Shown here: positions 41,322-49,101 of the stretch, one piece after another
Layout of the letters: each line of letters begins with the position of its first letter
Numbering within the stretch: the stretch's first letter is position 1
NCBI GenBank assembly: GCA_040755835.1
Contig: JBFMAB010000049.1
Location: forward strand, 24,919 to 88,918
Source of the DNA: JADLDB01 sp040755835
GTDB lineage: Bacteria > Myxococcota > Myxococcia > Myxococcales > Myxococcaceae
Reading direction: 5' to 3'
Length of the DNA stretch: 64,000 nt
The notes under the pieces: generated by a model
What the model was told of the DNA's origin: nothing
The model's input: the letters and a program-made list of their open reading frames with translations, nothing else
Databases searched by the model: none
Made by a program: the position numbers and the translations under genes

Positions 41322-42748
41322 CGGCCTCGACGACCTTCGCCGACCGGCTGCAGGACCGGGTCGGCCCCATCGTGGTGAAGGAGGTGCGGCAGGGGCTGCG
41401 GGCGAAGGTGTTCGCCATCTTCTTCTCGGTGCTGCTCACGGCGTGCCTGATGGCGGCGCTGGTGGCGGTGGCCGAGGTGAGCGACCGCACCGGCGATTCG
41501 ACGCTGGGCCGCAACTTCCTCGCTGCGTACCTCATCGCGCTGGCGGCGGTGACGTGCTTCGTCATTCCCTTCACCGCGTTCCGGTCGATGCTGCGCGAGC
41601 AGGAAGAGGAGACGTGGGTGCTGTTGCTGCTCACCGGCCTCGGCGGGCGCAACATCGTCCGCGGGAAGTGGGTGAGCGCGATGAGCCAGGCGATGTTGTT
41701 CGCCTCGGCGGCGGCGCCCTTCGTGGTCTTCACGTACTTCTTGAACGGCATCGACATTCCGCAGATCGTCGTGGCGCTGGCGCTGCTGGGCGCCTGGTCG
41801 TGCTTGCTCACCGCGCTGGGCATCGCCATCGCCACGCAGGCGCACTCGCGCATCGGCCGCACCTTCGCGCACTTCGTCGCGCTGGCGACGCTGGGCGCGG
41901 GCACCTTCGCGGCCATGGCCTTCGGGACGCTGCTCTCGGAGCAAGGGTCGCGCCTCATGCAGCGCACCGAGTTCCTCACCTTCTGTGGAGCGGTGTTCGC
42001 GTTCGCGCTGTCGGTGACGGTGCTGGTGCTCGAGGGCGCGGCCGCGGGGCTGGCGCTGCCGTCGGAGCCGGCGTCGGCCGGCCCGCGCAAGGTGCTGACG
42101 GCGATGGTGGTGGGGACGCTGGCGTTCGGGGCGATCGCCTCGTTCGTCAACGGCAGCAGCAAGGAGGCGGGGGCGGTCGGCTCGCTGGTCTCCTCCTTCT
42201 TCCTGGTGGTGTGCGGGGTGTTCGCCATCTCCGAGCGCGACGGCTTCCCCGCGCGGCTCGCCGGCATGGGTTGGCTCAAGCCGGGCGCGCTGCGCGGCTA
42301 CTGGCTCATCATCGGCCTCTTGATGCTGTGCACCATCGGCTGGGGCGTCCTGTACGGCATCGCCCCTGGCGGTGACGGCTCGGGCAAGCGGCTGCGGGTG
42401 CTGCTGGCGGCGCCGCTCTTCCCGGCGCTGTACCTGTCCCTGGGCGCCTTCTTCGGCCGCGTGACGGCACTGCGAAAGGCGGGTGAGCCGCTGGCGTCGC
42501 GCATCGCCTTCGCGGTCACGGTGCTGCTGGGCAGCGTGGTTCCGCCCATCATCGCCACGGTGGGTGGCGGGCGCGGCGACGACAAGTCGGTGAACGCGCT
42601 CAACCCGGTCGTGGGCATGGTGAACTTCATCGACCGCGGCGGCGACGAGCTGGACGGGGCGCTGCTCCTCCTCGCGGCGGTGACGCTGCTCTTCGTCTTC
42701 CTCGCGGGCTCCGTGCTGTGGACGCGGGACGGGGTGCGCAGCGCATGA
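41318..42748 (+). CDS. ABC-2 type permease (second of two)
   Basis: 476 residues. Start and stop both overlap neighbours by 4 bases (ATGA at each end). GPIVVKEVRQGLRAKVFAIF at 16-35 is the coupling helix shared with the first permease, followed by about 10-12 hydrophobic segments and the conserved REQEEETWVLLLLTGLGGRN. Full-length similarity to the upstream permease shows duplication followed by divergence. Together with the ATPase it should form an ABC exporter. Nothing in the sequence tells the substrate, but the operon position between a MoxR ATPase and VWA proteins is notable. Confidence 0.85.
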   Translation: MTASTTFADRLQDRVGPIVVKEVRQGLRAKVFAIFFSVLLTACLMAALVAVAEVSDRTGDSTLGRNFLAAYLIALAAVTCFVIPFTAFRSMLREQEEETWVLLLLTGLGGRNIVRGKWVSAMSQAMLFASAAAPFVVFTYFLNGIDIPQIVVALALLGAWSCLLTALGIAIATQAHSRIGRTFAHFVALATLGAGTFAAMAFGTLLSEQGSRLMQRTEFLTFCGAVFAFALSVTVLVLEGAAAGLALPSEPASAGPRKVLTAMVVGTLAFGAIASFVNGSSKEAGAVGSLVSSFFLVVCGVFAISERDGFPARLAGMGWLKPGALRGYWLIIGLLMLCTIGWGVLYGIAPGGDGSGKRLRVLLAAPLFPALYLSLGAFFGRVTALRKAGEPLASRIAFAVTVLLGSVVPPIIATVGGGRGDDKSVNALNPVVGMVNFIDRGGDELDGALLLLAAVTLLFVFLAGSVLWTRDGVRSA

Positions 42749-43599
42749 CCTCGGGGCTGCTGGACTTCGCGGCCGTCGAGCGCGCGGCGGCGGGCCGGGC
42801 GCTCCGGCTGCCGCGTGTGCCCCACCGCGGAAAGGTGGGCGAGGTGCGGAGCTCGTCCGTGGGCAGCTCGCTGGAGCTGCACGACTTCCGGCTGTACCAG
42901 CCGGGCGACGACCTGCGGCACGTGGACTGGAACGCGGTGGCGCGCACGGGCGAGCTGGTGCTGCGCGTGCGCCAGGACGAGGTGTCGCCGCGCGTGGAGG
43001 TGCTGCTGGACACGTCGCGCTCGATGGCGGTGTCCCCCGAGAAGGCCGCGCGCGCCCGGGAGGTGGCGCTGTGGGTGACGACGCTGGCCCGGCACGGCGG
43101 CTTCGAGCCGGTCGTCATCGCCGCGGGCCAGACGGGGCAGCGCGCGGCGGGCCCGGCGACGCGGGCGCTGTTGTCGCAGGTGGGCTTCGAGGGCCGCGAC
43201 GCCTTCGACCAGGCCCTGCGCCGCGGGCCGCCGCTCTTGCCGTGTGGCCTGCGCGTGGTGGTGAGTGACTTCCTCTTCGAGACGCCGCCGGACGTGTTCG
43301 CCGAGCGCCTCGCGCGCGGCGCGGCCGGGCTGGTGCTGGTGCAGGTGCTGGACGTGGAGGACGTCGAGCCCTCGGCCGGCGTGGGCGCGAAGCTGATCGA
43401 CTCGGAGACGGGCGAGTCCATCGAGCGGCTGGTGTCCGCGGGCGTGGTGGACCTCTACCTCGAGCGGCTCGCGGCGCACGTGGCGCTCTGGCAGGGCGCG
43501 GCGCGGCGCGTGCGGGCGACGTGGGTGCAGGGCTCGGCCGCGAAGCCGGTGGACGAATGGGCGCGCGGCGAGCTGGCGTCCCTCGTGGAGGCCGTATGA
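42745..43599 (+). CDS. DUF58 protein (MoxR partner)
   Basis: 284 residues. The DUF58 motif is present as LHDFRLYQPGDDLRHVDWNA near 45-64 with VARTGELVLRVRQDE after it. A VWA-like fold follows with an intact metal-site start, VEVLLDTSRSM near 84-94 (Asp-x-Ser-x-Ser). No membrane segment. DUF58 proteins accompany MoxR ATPases nearly everywhere; their biochemical role is poorly known. The start overlaps the permease stop (ATGA). The last sense codon is GTA, a rare codon here, whose A makes the ATGA overlap with the following frame. Confidence 0.85.
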   Translation: MTSGLLDFAAVERAAAGRALRLPRVPHRGKVGEVRSSSVGSSLELHDFRLYQPGDDLRHVDWNAVARTGELVLRVRQDEVSPRVEVLLDTSRSMAVSPEKAARAREVALWVTTLARHGGFEPVVIAAGQTGQRAAGPATRALLSQVGFEGRDAFDQALRRGPPLLPCGLRVVVSDFLFETPPDVFAERLARGAAGLVLVQVLDVEDVEPSAGVGAKLIDSETGESIERLVSAGVVDLYLERLAAHVALWQGAARRVRATWVQGSAAKPVDEWARGELASLVEAV

Positions 43600-43982
43600 G
43601 GCGTCCGGGCGGCGCTCACGCAGCGGGGCTCACGCCAGCCGTCGAGTGGGCAGCGCCGCCGGCTGTCGTCAGCTGTCGCACACGGAAGACGGGGCGCGGT
43701 GCCGTGGCGCGTCGCGGCCCCCCGGACGTCGGAGGGCGACCGGTGAGCGTCGCGCACGGCGACGGCAGGCCCGGGCAGGTGCGCGAGTCGCATGGGGGCG
43801 GCGGAGCCGGCGCCCGCGTCTGCGCAGAGCCTGTGCGCGAAGCCCAGGGCCCGGCCCATCCCGTCCCGGCGAGCGTCGCGTGCAGGTGGGGCCACCGCGG
43901 GGCCGGCTTGCGCCCCGGGAGGTACCCGCTTTCGGTGGCGCGTGTCCTCTCACGCGCCGGGGAACGGGAGGGCCGACCGTGA
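43596..43982 (+). CDS. Questionable 128-residue frame coupled on both sides inside the MoxR operon
   Basis: The 379 bases between the DUF58 gene and the next VWA gene hold one frame that fills the gap exactly: its ATG overlaps the DUF58 stop (ATGA) and its stop overlaps the VWA GTG (GTGA). The product is Gly/Arg/Ala-rich with several Cys and no clear secondary structure or known domain. About 18 percent of its codons end in A or T, clearly more than the neighbours, which argues against a well-kept gene. It may be a real small coupled gene, a degraded gene, or chance. There is no other candidate in this gap. Confidence 0.35.
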   Translation: MRRPGGAHAAGLTPAVEWAAPPAVVSCRTRKTGRGAVARRGPPDVGGRPVSVAHGDGRPGQVRESHGGGGAGARVCAEPVREAQGPAHPVPASVACRWGHRGAGLRPGRYPLSVARVLSRAGEREGRP

Positions 43983-45730
43983 CGTTCGGCGCGCCCCTGG
44001 GCCTCCTCGCGCTCGCGGCCATCCCCGCGCTGGTGGTGGCGTACTTCCTGCGCCGCCGGCAGCCGCCGCGCGTCGTGAGCGCGCTGTTTCTCTGGCGCAC
44101 GCCGGACCAGCGCGCCGAGGCCGGCCCGCGCTTTCAACGCTTCTCGCGCGAGGCGTCGCTGGCGCTGGAAGTCCTCGCGGTGTGCTGCGCGGCCCTCTTC
44201 CTGTCCGACGCGCGCTGCGGAGAGGCGGCGCGCGCCAACCACGTCGTCGTCATCGTCGACGGCGGCCTGTCGATGGCGGCGAAGGTGGACGGGAAGACGG
44301 CGGCGGACCGCGTGAAGGACGCGGTGGCCGCGCTCGCGCGCTCCGAGGGCGCGGGGGTGATGACCATCGTCGAGTCGGGCGTGCGACCGCGGCTCCTGGC
44401 CGGGCCGCAGCTCGAGACAGCGCGCGCGCTGTCGGCCCTGGAGGGCTGGCAGCCGTCGCAGCCGGCCCACGACGTCGCCGCCGCCATCGCGATGGCGCGC
44501 GAGCTGTCGGGCAGCACCGAGCGGCGCCTCTTCTTCTTCACCGACGGCCCGCTGCCGGCGTCGGCCGCGCTGCCGTCGCAGGTGGAGGGGCGCTCGGTGG
44601 GGAAGGCCGCGCCGAACGCCGCGCTGCTCACCGCGCAGCGGCAGGACGAGGGCGGCATGGCGCGCGTGACGGTGCGCGTCGGCCACTTCGGCGACGAGCC
44701 GGCGAAGGTGACGGTGCGCTTCGAGGCGCCCGACGACGCGCCGCAGACGCAGGCGCTCGAGCTGCAGCCCGGCGCCTCGGCCGTGGTGCGCGTGGGCCTC
44801 GAGACGGCGAAGCCGGTGCAGGTGACGCTGCCTTCCGACGCGCTCGAGGCCGACGGTCGCGTGACGCTCTTGCCGTCGCCCCTGGCGGACGTGTCGGTGG
44901 GCTTCCTGGACGGCGTGGACCCGGCCGCGCTCGCGGCGGTGAAGCGCTTCCTCGCGGTGGCCCCGGGCGTCGTCGTCGCCGAGCCCGCGCTCCTCACCGT
45001 GGGCCCGCCGGGCAGCCGCGCCAGCCTCACGCTGGGCGCCACCGGCACGCTGAAGTCCTTCGTCGGCCCCTTCTTCGCGCAGAAGGCGCACCCGCTGCTC
45101 GACGACGTGCTGCTCGGCGGCGCGGTGTGGACCGCAGGGGAGAACCCGCCGGGCCGCGCGCTGCTCTCGGCGGGTCCGGTGGTGCTGATGTCCGAGGAGG
45201 ACGACGGCACCGTCCACTTGAACCTCGACGTCGGCCGTTCGAACGTGCAGCGCACCGTCGCGTGGCCGGTGCTGCTGGGCAACGTGGTGCGCCAGGCGCG
45301 GCTCGCCAGGCCCGGCTTCCCGCGGCGTCACGTCATGCTGGGCGAGGACGTGCCCGTCGTCACCACGCCGGGCAAGACGTGGCTGCTGAAGGGGCCGGCC
45401 GGTGACGAGCGCCCTGTGCTGGGCGTCGGCGCGCTGACGCTGCCGGCGCTGCCGGCGCCCGGCCACTGGGAGCTGCTTTCGGACGGCGAGCCGTTCGACG
45501 CGCTCGAGGTGCTGCCGTTGGATCCCCGCGAGTCGGACCTGCGCACCCGCGGCGACTGGGAGGTGCACGCGGCGCAGTCGACGGGCGTGGCGTCGCTGGC
45601 CACGGTGACGCCGCGCGCCTTCTGGCCGGTGGTGGTGGTGCTGGCGCTCCTGCTGCTCGACTTCTGGCTGACGGCGCGGGTGCCGAAGGCCGCCCTGGCG
45701 CCGCCGCGCCGGCCGGGAGGCGCGCGATGA
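43979..45730 (+). CDS. BatA-like membrane protein with degenerate VWA domain
   Basis: 583 residues from a GTG with GGAGGG ahead of it. The N-terminus (FGAPLGLLALAAIPALVVAY, then FLRRRQPPRVVSALFLW) is the BatA/N-terminal membrane domain that precedes VWA domains, with a second hydrophobic segment at about 60-77. The VWA metal site is altered: VVVIVDGGLSM at 90-99 has Asp-Gly-Gly-Leu-Ser in place of Asp-x-Ser-x-Ser, so metal binding is doubtful. A third hydrophobic helix lies near the C-terminus (about 545-565), giving a large periplasmic part between. It is followed by an overlapping second VWA gene. Confidence 0.8.
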   Translation: MTFGAPLGLLALAAIPALVVAYFLRRRQPPRVVSALFLWRTPDQRAEAGPRFQRFSREASLALEVLAVCCAALFLSDARCGEAARANHVVVIVDGGLSMAAKVDGKTAADRVKDAVAALARSEGAGVMTIVESGVRPRLLAGPQLETARALSALEGWQPSQPAHDVAAAIAMARELSGSTERRLFFFTDGPLPASAALPSQVEGRSVGKAAPNAALLTAQRQDEGGMARVTVRVGHFGDEPAKVTVRFEAPDDAPQTQALELQPGASAVVRVGLETAKPVQVTLPSDALEADGRVTLLPSPLADVSVGFLDGVDPAALAAVKRFLAVAPGVVVAEPALLTVGPPGSRASLTLGATGTLKSFVGPFFAQKAHPLLDDVLLGGAVWTAGENPPGRALLSAGPVVLMSEEDDGTVHLNLDVGRSNVQRTVAWPVLLGNVVRQARLARPGFPRRHVMLGEDVPVVTTPGKTWLLKGPAGDERPVLGVGALTLPALPAPGHWELLSDGEPFDALEVLPLDPRESDLRTRGDWEVHAAQSTGVASLATVTPRAFWPVVVVLALLLLDFWLTARVPKAALAPPRRPGGAR

Positions 45731-48477
45731 CGCTCGTCTACCCGCAGGCGCTGTTGCTGCTCGTCCCGCTCGGGCTCTTCCTGTGGCTGTCAGCGCGCGT
45801 CGAGGGCCCGGCGATGGGCCTGCGCATCGCGCTCGTCGCTCTGCTGGTGTTGGCGTTGGCGCGGCCCGAGTGGCGACTTCGCAGCGCCGGCAGCGACGTC
45901 GTCGTGGTGGTGGACCGCAGCCGCTCGATGCCGCCGCGCGGCGAGGCCGCCTCCGAGGAGCTCATCCGTCTCCTCGAGCCGCAGCGCCGCACCGGCGATC
46001 GCCTCGGCGTCATCTCCTTCGGGCGCGAGCCGCGCATCGAGGCGCCGCTGTCCTCCGACGGGCGCTTCGGCGGCTTCACCGCGTCCATCGACGGCGAGGC
46101 GTCCAACCTCTCGGCCGCGCTGGACGCCGCCGGCGACCTGATTCCGCCGGACCGCGCCGGCCGCGTCCTCGTCATCTCCGACGGCCGCGTCTCCGGCCTC
46201 GACGCACGTGCCGCCGCTCGCCGCCTCGCCGCGCGCGGCATCCCCGTCGACACGCGCTGGCTGGGCCGCGAGGACGCTGCGCTCGACGTCGCCGTCTCGT
46301 CGCTGTCGGTGCCGCCGTCGGTGGCCGCGCGCGAGCCCTTCCTTCTCACGGCGACGCTGAAGGCCTCCGGGCCGACCGAGGTGACGCTGGTCCTGTCGCG
46401 GAACGGCAAGCCGCTGGTGAAGACGCAGCGCTCGCTGGCCGAAGGGCCGACGGTGCTGACGTTCCGTGACCTCGTCGACGCACCCGGCCTCGTCGCGTAC
46501 GAACTCAAGGCGGAGGCGCCCGGCGACGGCGTGGTGGAGAACGACGTGGGCCGCGCGGTGGTGCGCGTCGAGGGCCCGCCGCGCGTACTGCTCATCACCG
46601 ACAAGCCCCAGGGCGCGCTGGCGAAGGCGCTGGCGCAGGCGAACGTGGCGCTCGACGTGCGCGCGCCCTTCCCGGTGACGATGGGCTCGCTCGACGGCGT
46701 CGGCGCGGTGGTGCTGGAGGACGTCGACGCGGGCCGCCTGTCCGAGAACGGGCTCCACGTGCTGGCGCAGTTCGTCAGGGAGGCCGGCGGCGGCCTGGTG
46801 ATGACGGGCGGCCGCCACAGCTTCGGCGAAGGCGGCTACCGCAAGTCGCCGGTGGAGGACGTGCTGCCCGTCTCGCTGGAGGTGCGCGAGGAGCAGCGCA
46901 AGGCGGCCGTCGCCATCTCCATCATCATGGACTGCAGCTGCTCGATGGGCGTCCGCGTGCCCGACGGCCGCACGAAGATGGAGCTCGCCGCCGAGGGCGT
47001 GGTGGGCGCGCTGCAGCTGCTCAACCCGGCCGACGAGGCCTCGGTGCACATGGTGGACACCGAGGACCACCCCGTCTTCAACATGAGCCCGGTGGCGGAC
47101 GGGCTGCCGCTGGACAAGGTGGCGCGCGGCTTCTCGGGCGGCGGTGGCATCTACGTGGGCGTGGGCCTGCGCGTGGCGAAGAAGGAAGTCCTCGCCTCGA
47201 AGAAGGCCACGCGGCACGTGCTGCTCTTCTCGGACGCGGCGGACTCGGAGGAGCCCGACGACTACCGCCGCACCATCGCGGACCTCACCGCGCAGGGCGT
47301 CACCGTGTCCGTCATCGGCATGGGCAGCCCCGCCGACAGTGACGCCGCGCTCCTGCGGGAGATCGCCGCGCGCGGCAACGGCCGCATGTACTTCGCCGAG
47401 GACGTCACCAGCCTCCCGCGCATCTTCAGCCAGGAGACCATCGCGGTGGCGCGCAGCACCTTCGTCGAGGAGCCGACGGCGACGGCCATCGCGGCCGACC
47501 TCTCGCAGCTGGGCAAGCTGCCCACCGCGTCGGCGCCGGCGCTGGGCGGCTACAACCTCACCTACGCGCGACCGCAGGCGTCGGTCGGCCTGCGCACCAG
47601 CGACGACAACAACGCGCCGGTGGTGGCCTTCTGGCCTCGCGGCGCGGGCCGCGTTGCCGTGCTCACGGGCGAGGTGGACGGCGCGCACACCGGCGACTTC
47701 CGCAAGTGGGAAGGGCAGCGCGCGCTCCTCGCGCAGATGGTGCGGTGGGTGATGCCGCCCAACGCCACGCAGCTGGACGCGGTGGCCCGCGCGTCGCTCG
47801 CCGGGAACGATCTGCACGTCACGCTGGACCTCGACCCGGCCGCGCCGCCGCCCGCCGGCACGCCGACGCTGGTGCTGCTGTCCGGCGACGCGCGGGTGGC
47901 GCCGCTCGAGCTGCCGATGCGCTGGGAAGACGAGGACCGCGTCGGCGCGCATTGGGTGCTGCCCGGCAGCGGCACCTGGCACCCGGTGGTGAAGCTGGGC
48001 GACCGGCTGTTCCGCGCCCCGCCGGTGACGCTGCCGTGGGCGCCGGAGTTCGAGCCCGCGCCGGTGAAGGAAGGCAAGGCGCTGCTCGCCTCGGTGGCGG
48101 CGGCAGGCAACGGCGTCGAGCGCCTCGCCATCGTCGGCCTCTTCAAGGACGCCGTGGAGTCGGAGGCCGCGGTGCCGCTCGCGCCGTGGCTGGTGGCCGT
48201 CGCCGTGCTGGCGCTGCTGGGCGAAGTCTTCGTGCGCCGCTTCCTGTCGGGGCCCCGGCCCGCGCGCCGCAAGCCCGTTGCGATGAAGGCGGCGGCCGCC
48301 CCGCCGTCCGCGCCGAGGGCCGAGGCGCCCCGCTCGTCGCCGGGCACCGCCACGCCCGCTGCCGCCGCCGCGCGGCCCGAGCCCGAGGTTCCGCCGGCGC
48401 CGCCGCCCGAGAAGAAGGACGTGCGGTCGGCGCTTTCGCAGGCAAAGGAACGCGCGAAGAAGCGCACTGGCCGGTAG
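45727..48477 (+). CDS. Large membrane protein with two VWA domains and an amidotransferase-like segment
   Basis: 916 residues, start overlapping the upstream stop (ATGA). Two hydrophobic segments at the N-terminus (about 6-22 and 31-46) precede a VWA domain with an intact site DRSRS at 63-67. A GATase-like segment (about 288-385; VLLITDKPQGALAKALAQ to GGLVMTGGRHSFGEGGYR) separates it from a second VWA domain with DCSCS at 402-406. A last hydrophobic helix is at about 818-836, then a Pro/Ala-rich tail ending in basic residues. This is the layout of periplasmic VWA-GATase proteins paired with MoxR. It closes the operon. Confidence 0.85.
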   Translation: MTLVYPQALLLLVPLGLFLWLSARVEGPAMGLRIALVALLVLALARPEWRLRSAGSDVVVVVDRSRSMPPRGEAASEELIRLLEPQRRTGDRLGVISFGREPRIEAPLSSDGRFGGFTASIDGEASNLSAALDAAGDLIPPDRAGRVLVISDGRVSGLDARAAARRLAARGIPVDTRWLGREDAALDVAVSSLSVPPSVAAREPFLLTATLKASGPTEVTLVLSRNGKPLVKTQRSLAEGPTVLTFRDLVDAPGLVAYELKAEAPGDGVVENDVGRAVVRVEGPPRVLLITDKPQGALAKALAQANVALDVRAPFPVTMGSLDGVGAVVLEDVDAGRLSENGLHVLAQFVREAGGGLVMTGGRHSFGEGGYRKSPVEDVLPVSLEVREEQRKAAVAISIIMDCSCSMGVRVPDGRTKMELAAEGVVGALQLLNPADEASVHMVDTEDHPVFNMSPVADGLPLDKVARGFSGGGGIYVGVGLRVAKKEVLASKKATRHVLLFSDAADSEEPDDYRRTIADLTAQGVTVSVIGMGSPADSDAALLREIAARGNGRMYFAEDVTSLPRIFSQETIAVARSTFVEEPTATAIAADLSQLGKLPTASAPALGGYNLTYARPQASVGLRTSDDNNAPVVAFWPRGAGRVAVLTGEVDGAHTGDFRKWEGQRALLAQMVRWVMPPNATQLDAVARASLAGNDLHVTLDLDPAAPPPAGTPTLVLLSGDARVAPLELPMRWEDEDRVGAHWVLPGSGTWHPVVKLGDRLFRAPPVTLPWAPEFEPAPVKEGKALLASVAAAGNGVERLAIVGLFKDAVESEAAVPLAPWLVAVAVLALLGEVFVRRFLSGPRPARRKPVAMKAAAAPPSAPRAEAPRSSPGTATPAAAAARPEPEVPPAPPPEKKDVRSALSQAKERAKKRTGR

Positions 48478-48557
48478 CGGGGCCCCTGGCGCACCCTTTT
48501 CATGTGGCCCCGGCTCTGTCCCGCCGGGCCGACGTCTTACGGCGTACGAGGTGTCAC

Positions 48558-48962
48558 ATGGGGTGGCTGGGCAAGCTGCTGGGACTCGAGGCGGAGCCGC
48601 ACGCGGTGGTGTCGGTGTCCGACGCCAACTACAAGGCCGAGGTGCTGGACAGCGAGCTGCCGGTGCTGCTCGACGTGTGGAGCGACGGCTGCGGCCCCTG
48701 CAAGATGCTCGAGCCCGTCGTGATGGACCTGTCCCGCAAGTACAAGGGCCGGCTGCGCGTCGCGGAGATGAACGTCGCCAACGGCCCGAAGACGGCGCGC
48801 AAGCTGGGTGTCAGCGCCACGCCGACGGTGCTGTACTTCCACAAGGGGCGCGTGGTGGAGCGCGTCGTCGGCTACCGCGCCGGCCACTACCACCAGACGT
48901 TCCTCGAGCAGGAGCTGCTGCCGAAGGCCGCGCCGGAGCGGGCCCAGGCCGCGAAACCCTGA
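48558..48962 (+). CDS. Thioredoxin-like protein
   Basis: 134 residues. The active site is CGPC at 45-48 in WSDGCGPCKMLEP; the usual Trp-Cys-Gly-Pro-Cys is replaced by Gly-Cys-Gly-Pro-Cys. The cis-proline stretch is VSATPTVLYFHKG near 87-99. There is no signal peptide, so it should act in the cytoplasm as a disulfide reductant, although the extra 20 N-terminal residues (GWLGKLLGLEAEPHAVVSV) are not usual and could bind a partner. It has its own upstream gap of 80 bases after the VWA operon, and GAGG before the start. Confidence 0.85.
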   Translation: MGWLGKLLGLEAEPHAVVSVSDANYKAEVLDSELPVLLDVWSDGCGPCKMLEPVVMDLSRKYKGRLRVAEMNVANGPKTARKLGVSATPTVLYFHKGRVVERVVGYRAGHYHQTFLEQELLPKAAPERAQAAKP

Positions 48963-49101
48963 GTTTTTCCCGGCTCGACGCCTGCTGCGACACGTTCGTT
49001 CATCTGCACACCGCGCAGGTGAGCGGGGGGCGTGCTAGGGTTCCAGGCTCGCGGCGCCGTCGGCCGCGCCCCCGCGGTCCACCCTCGAACGGAGTCCCCC
49101 G

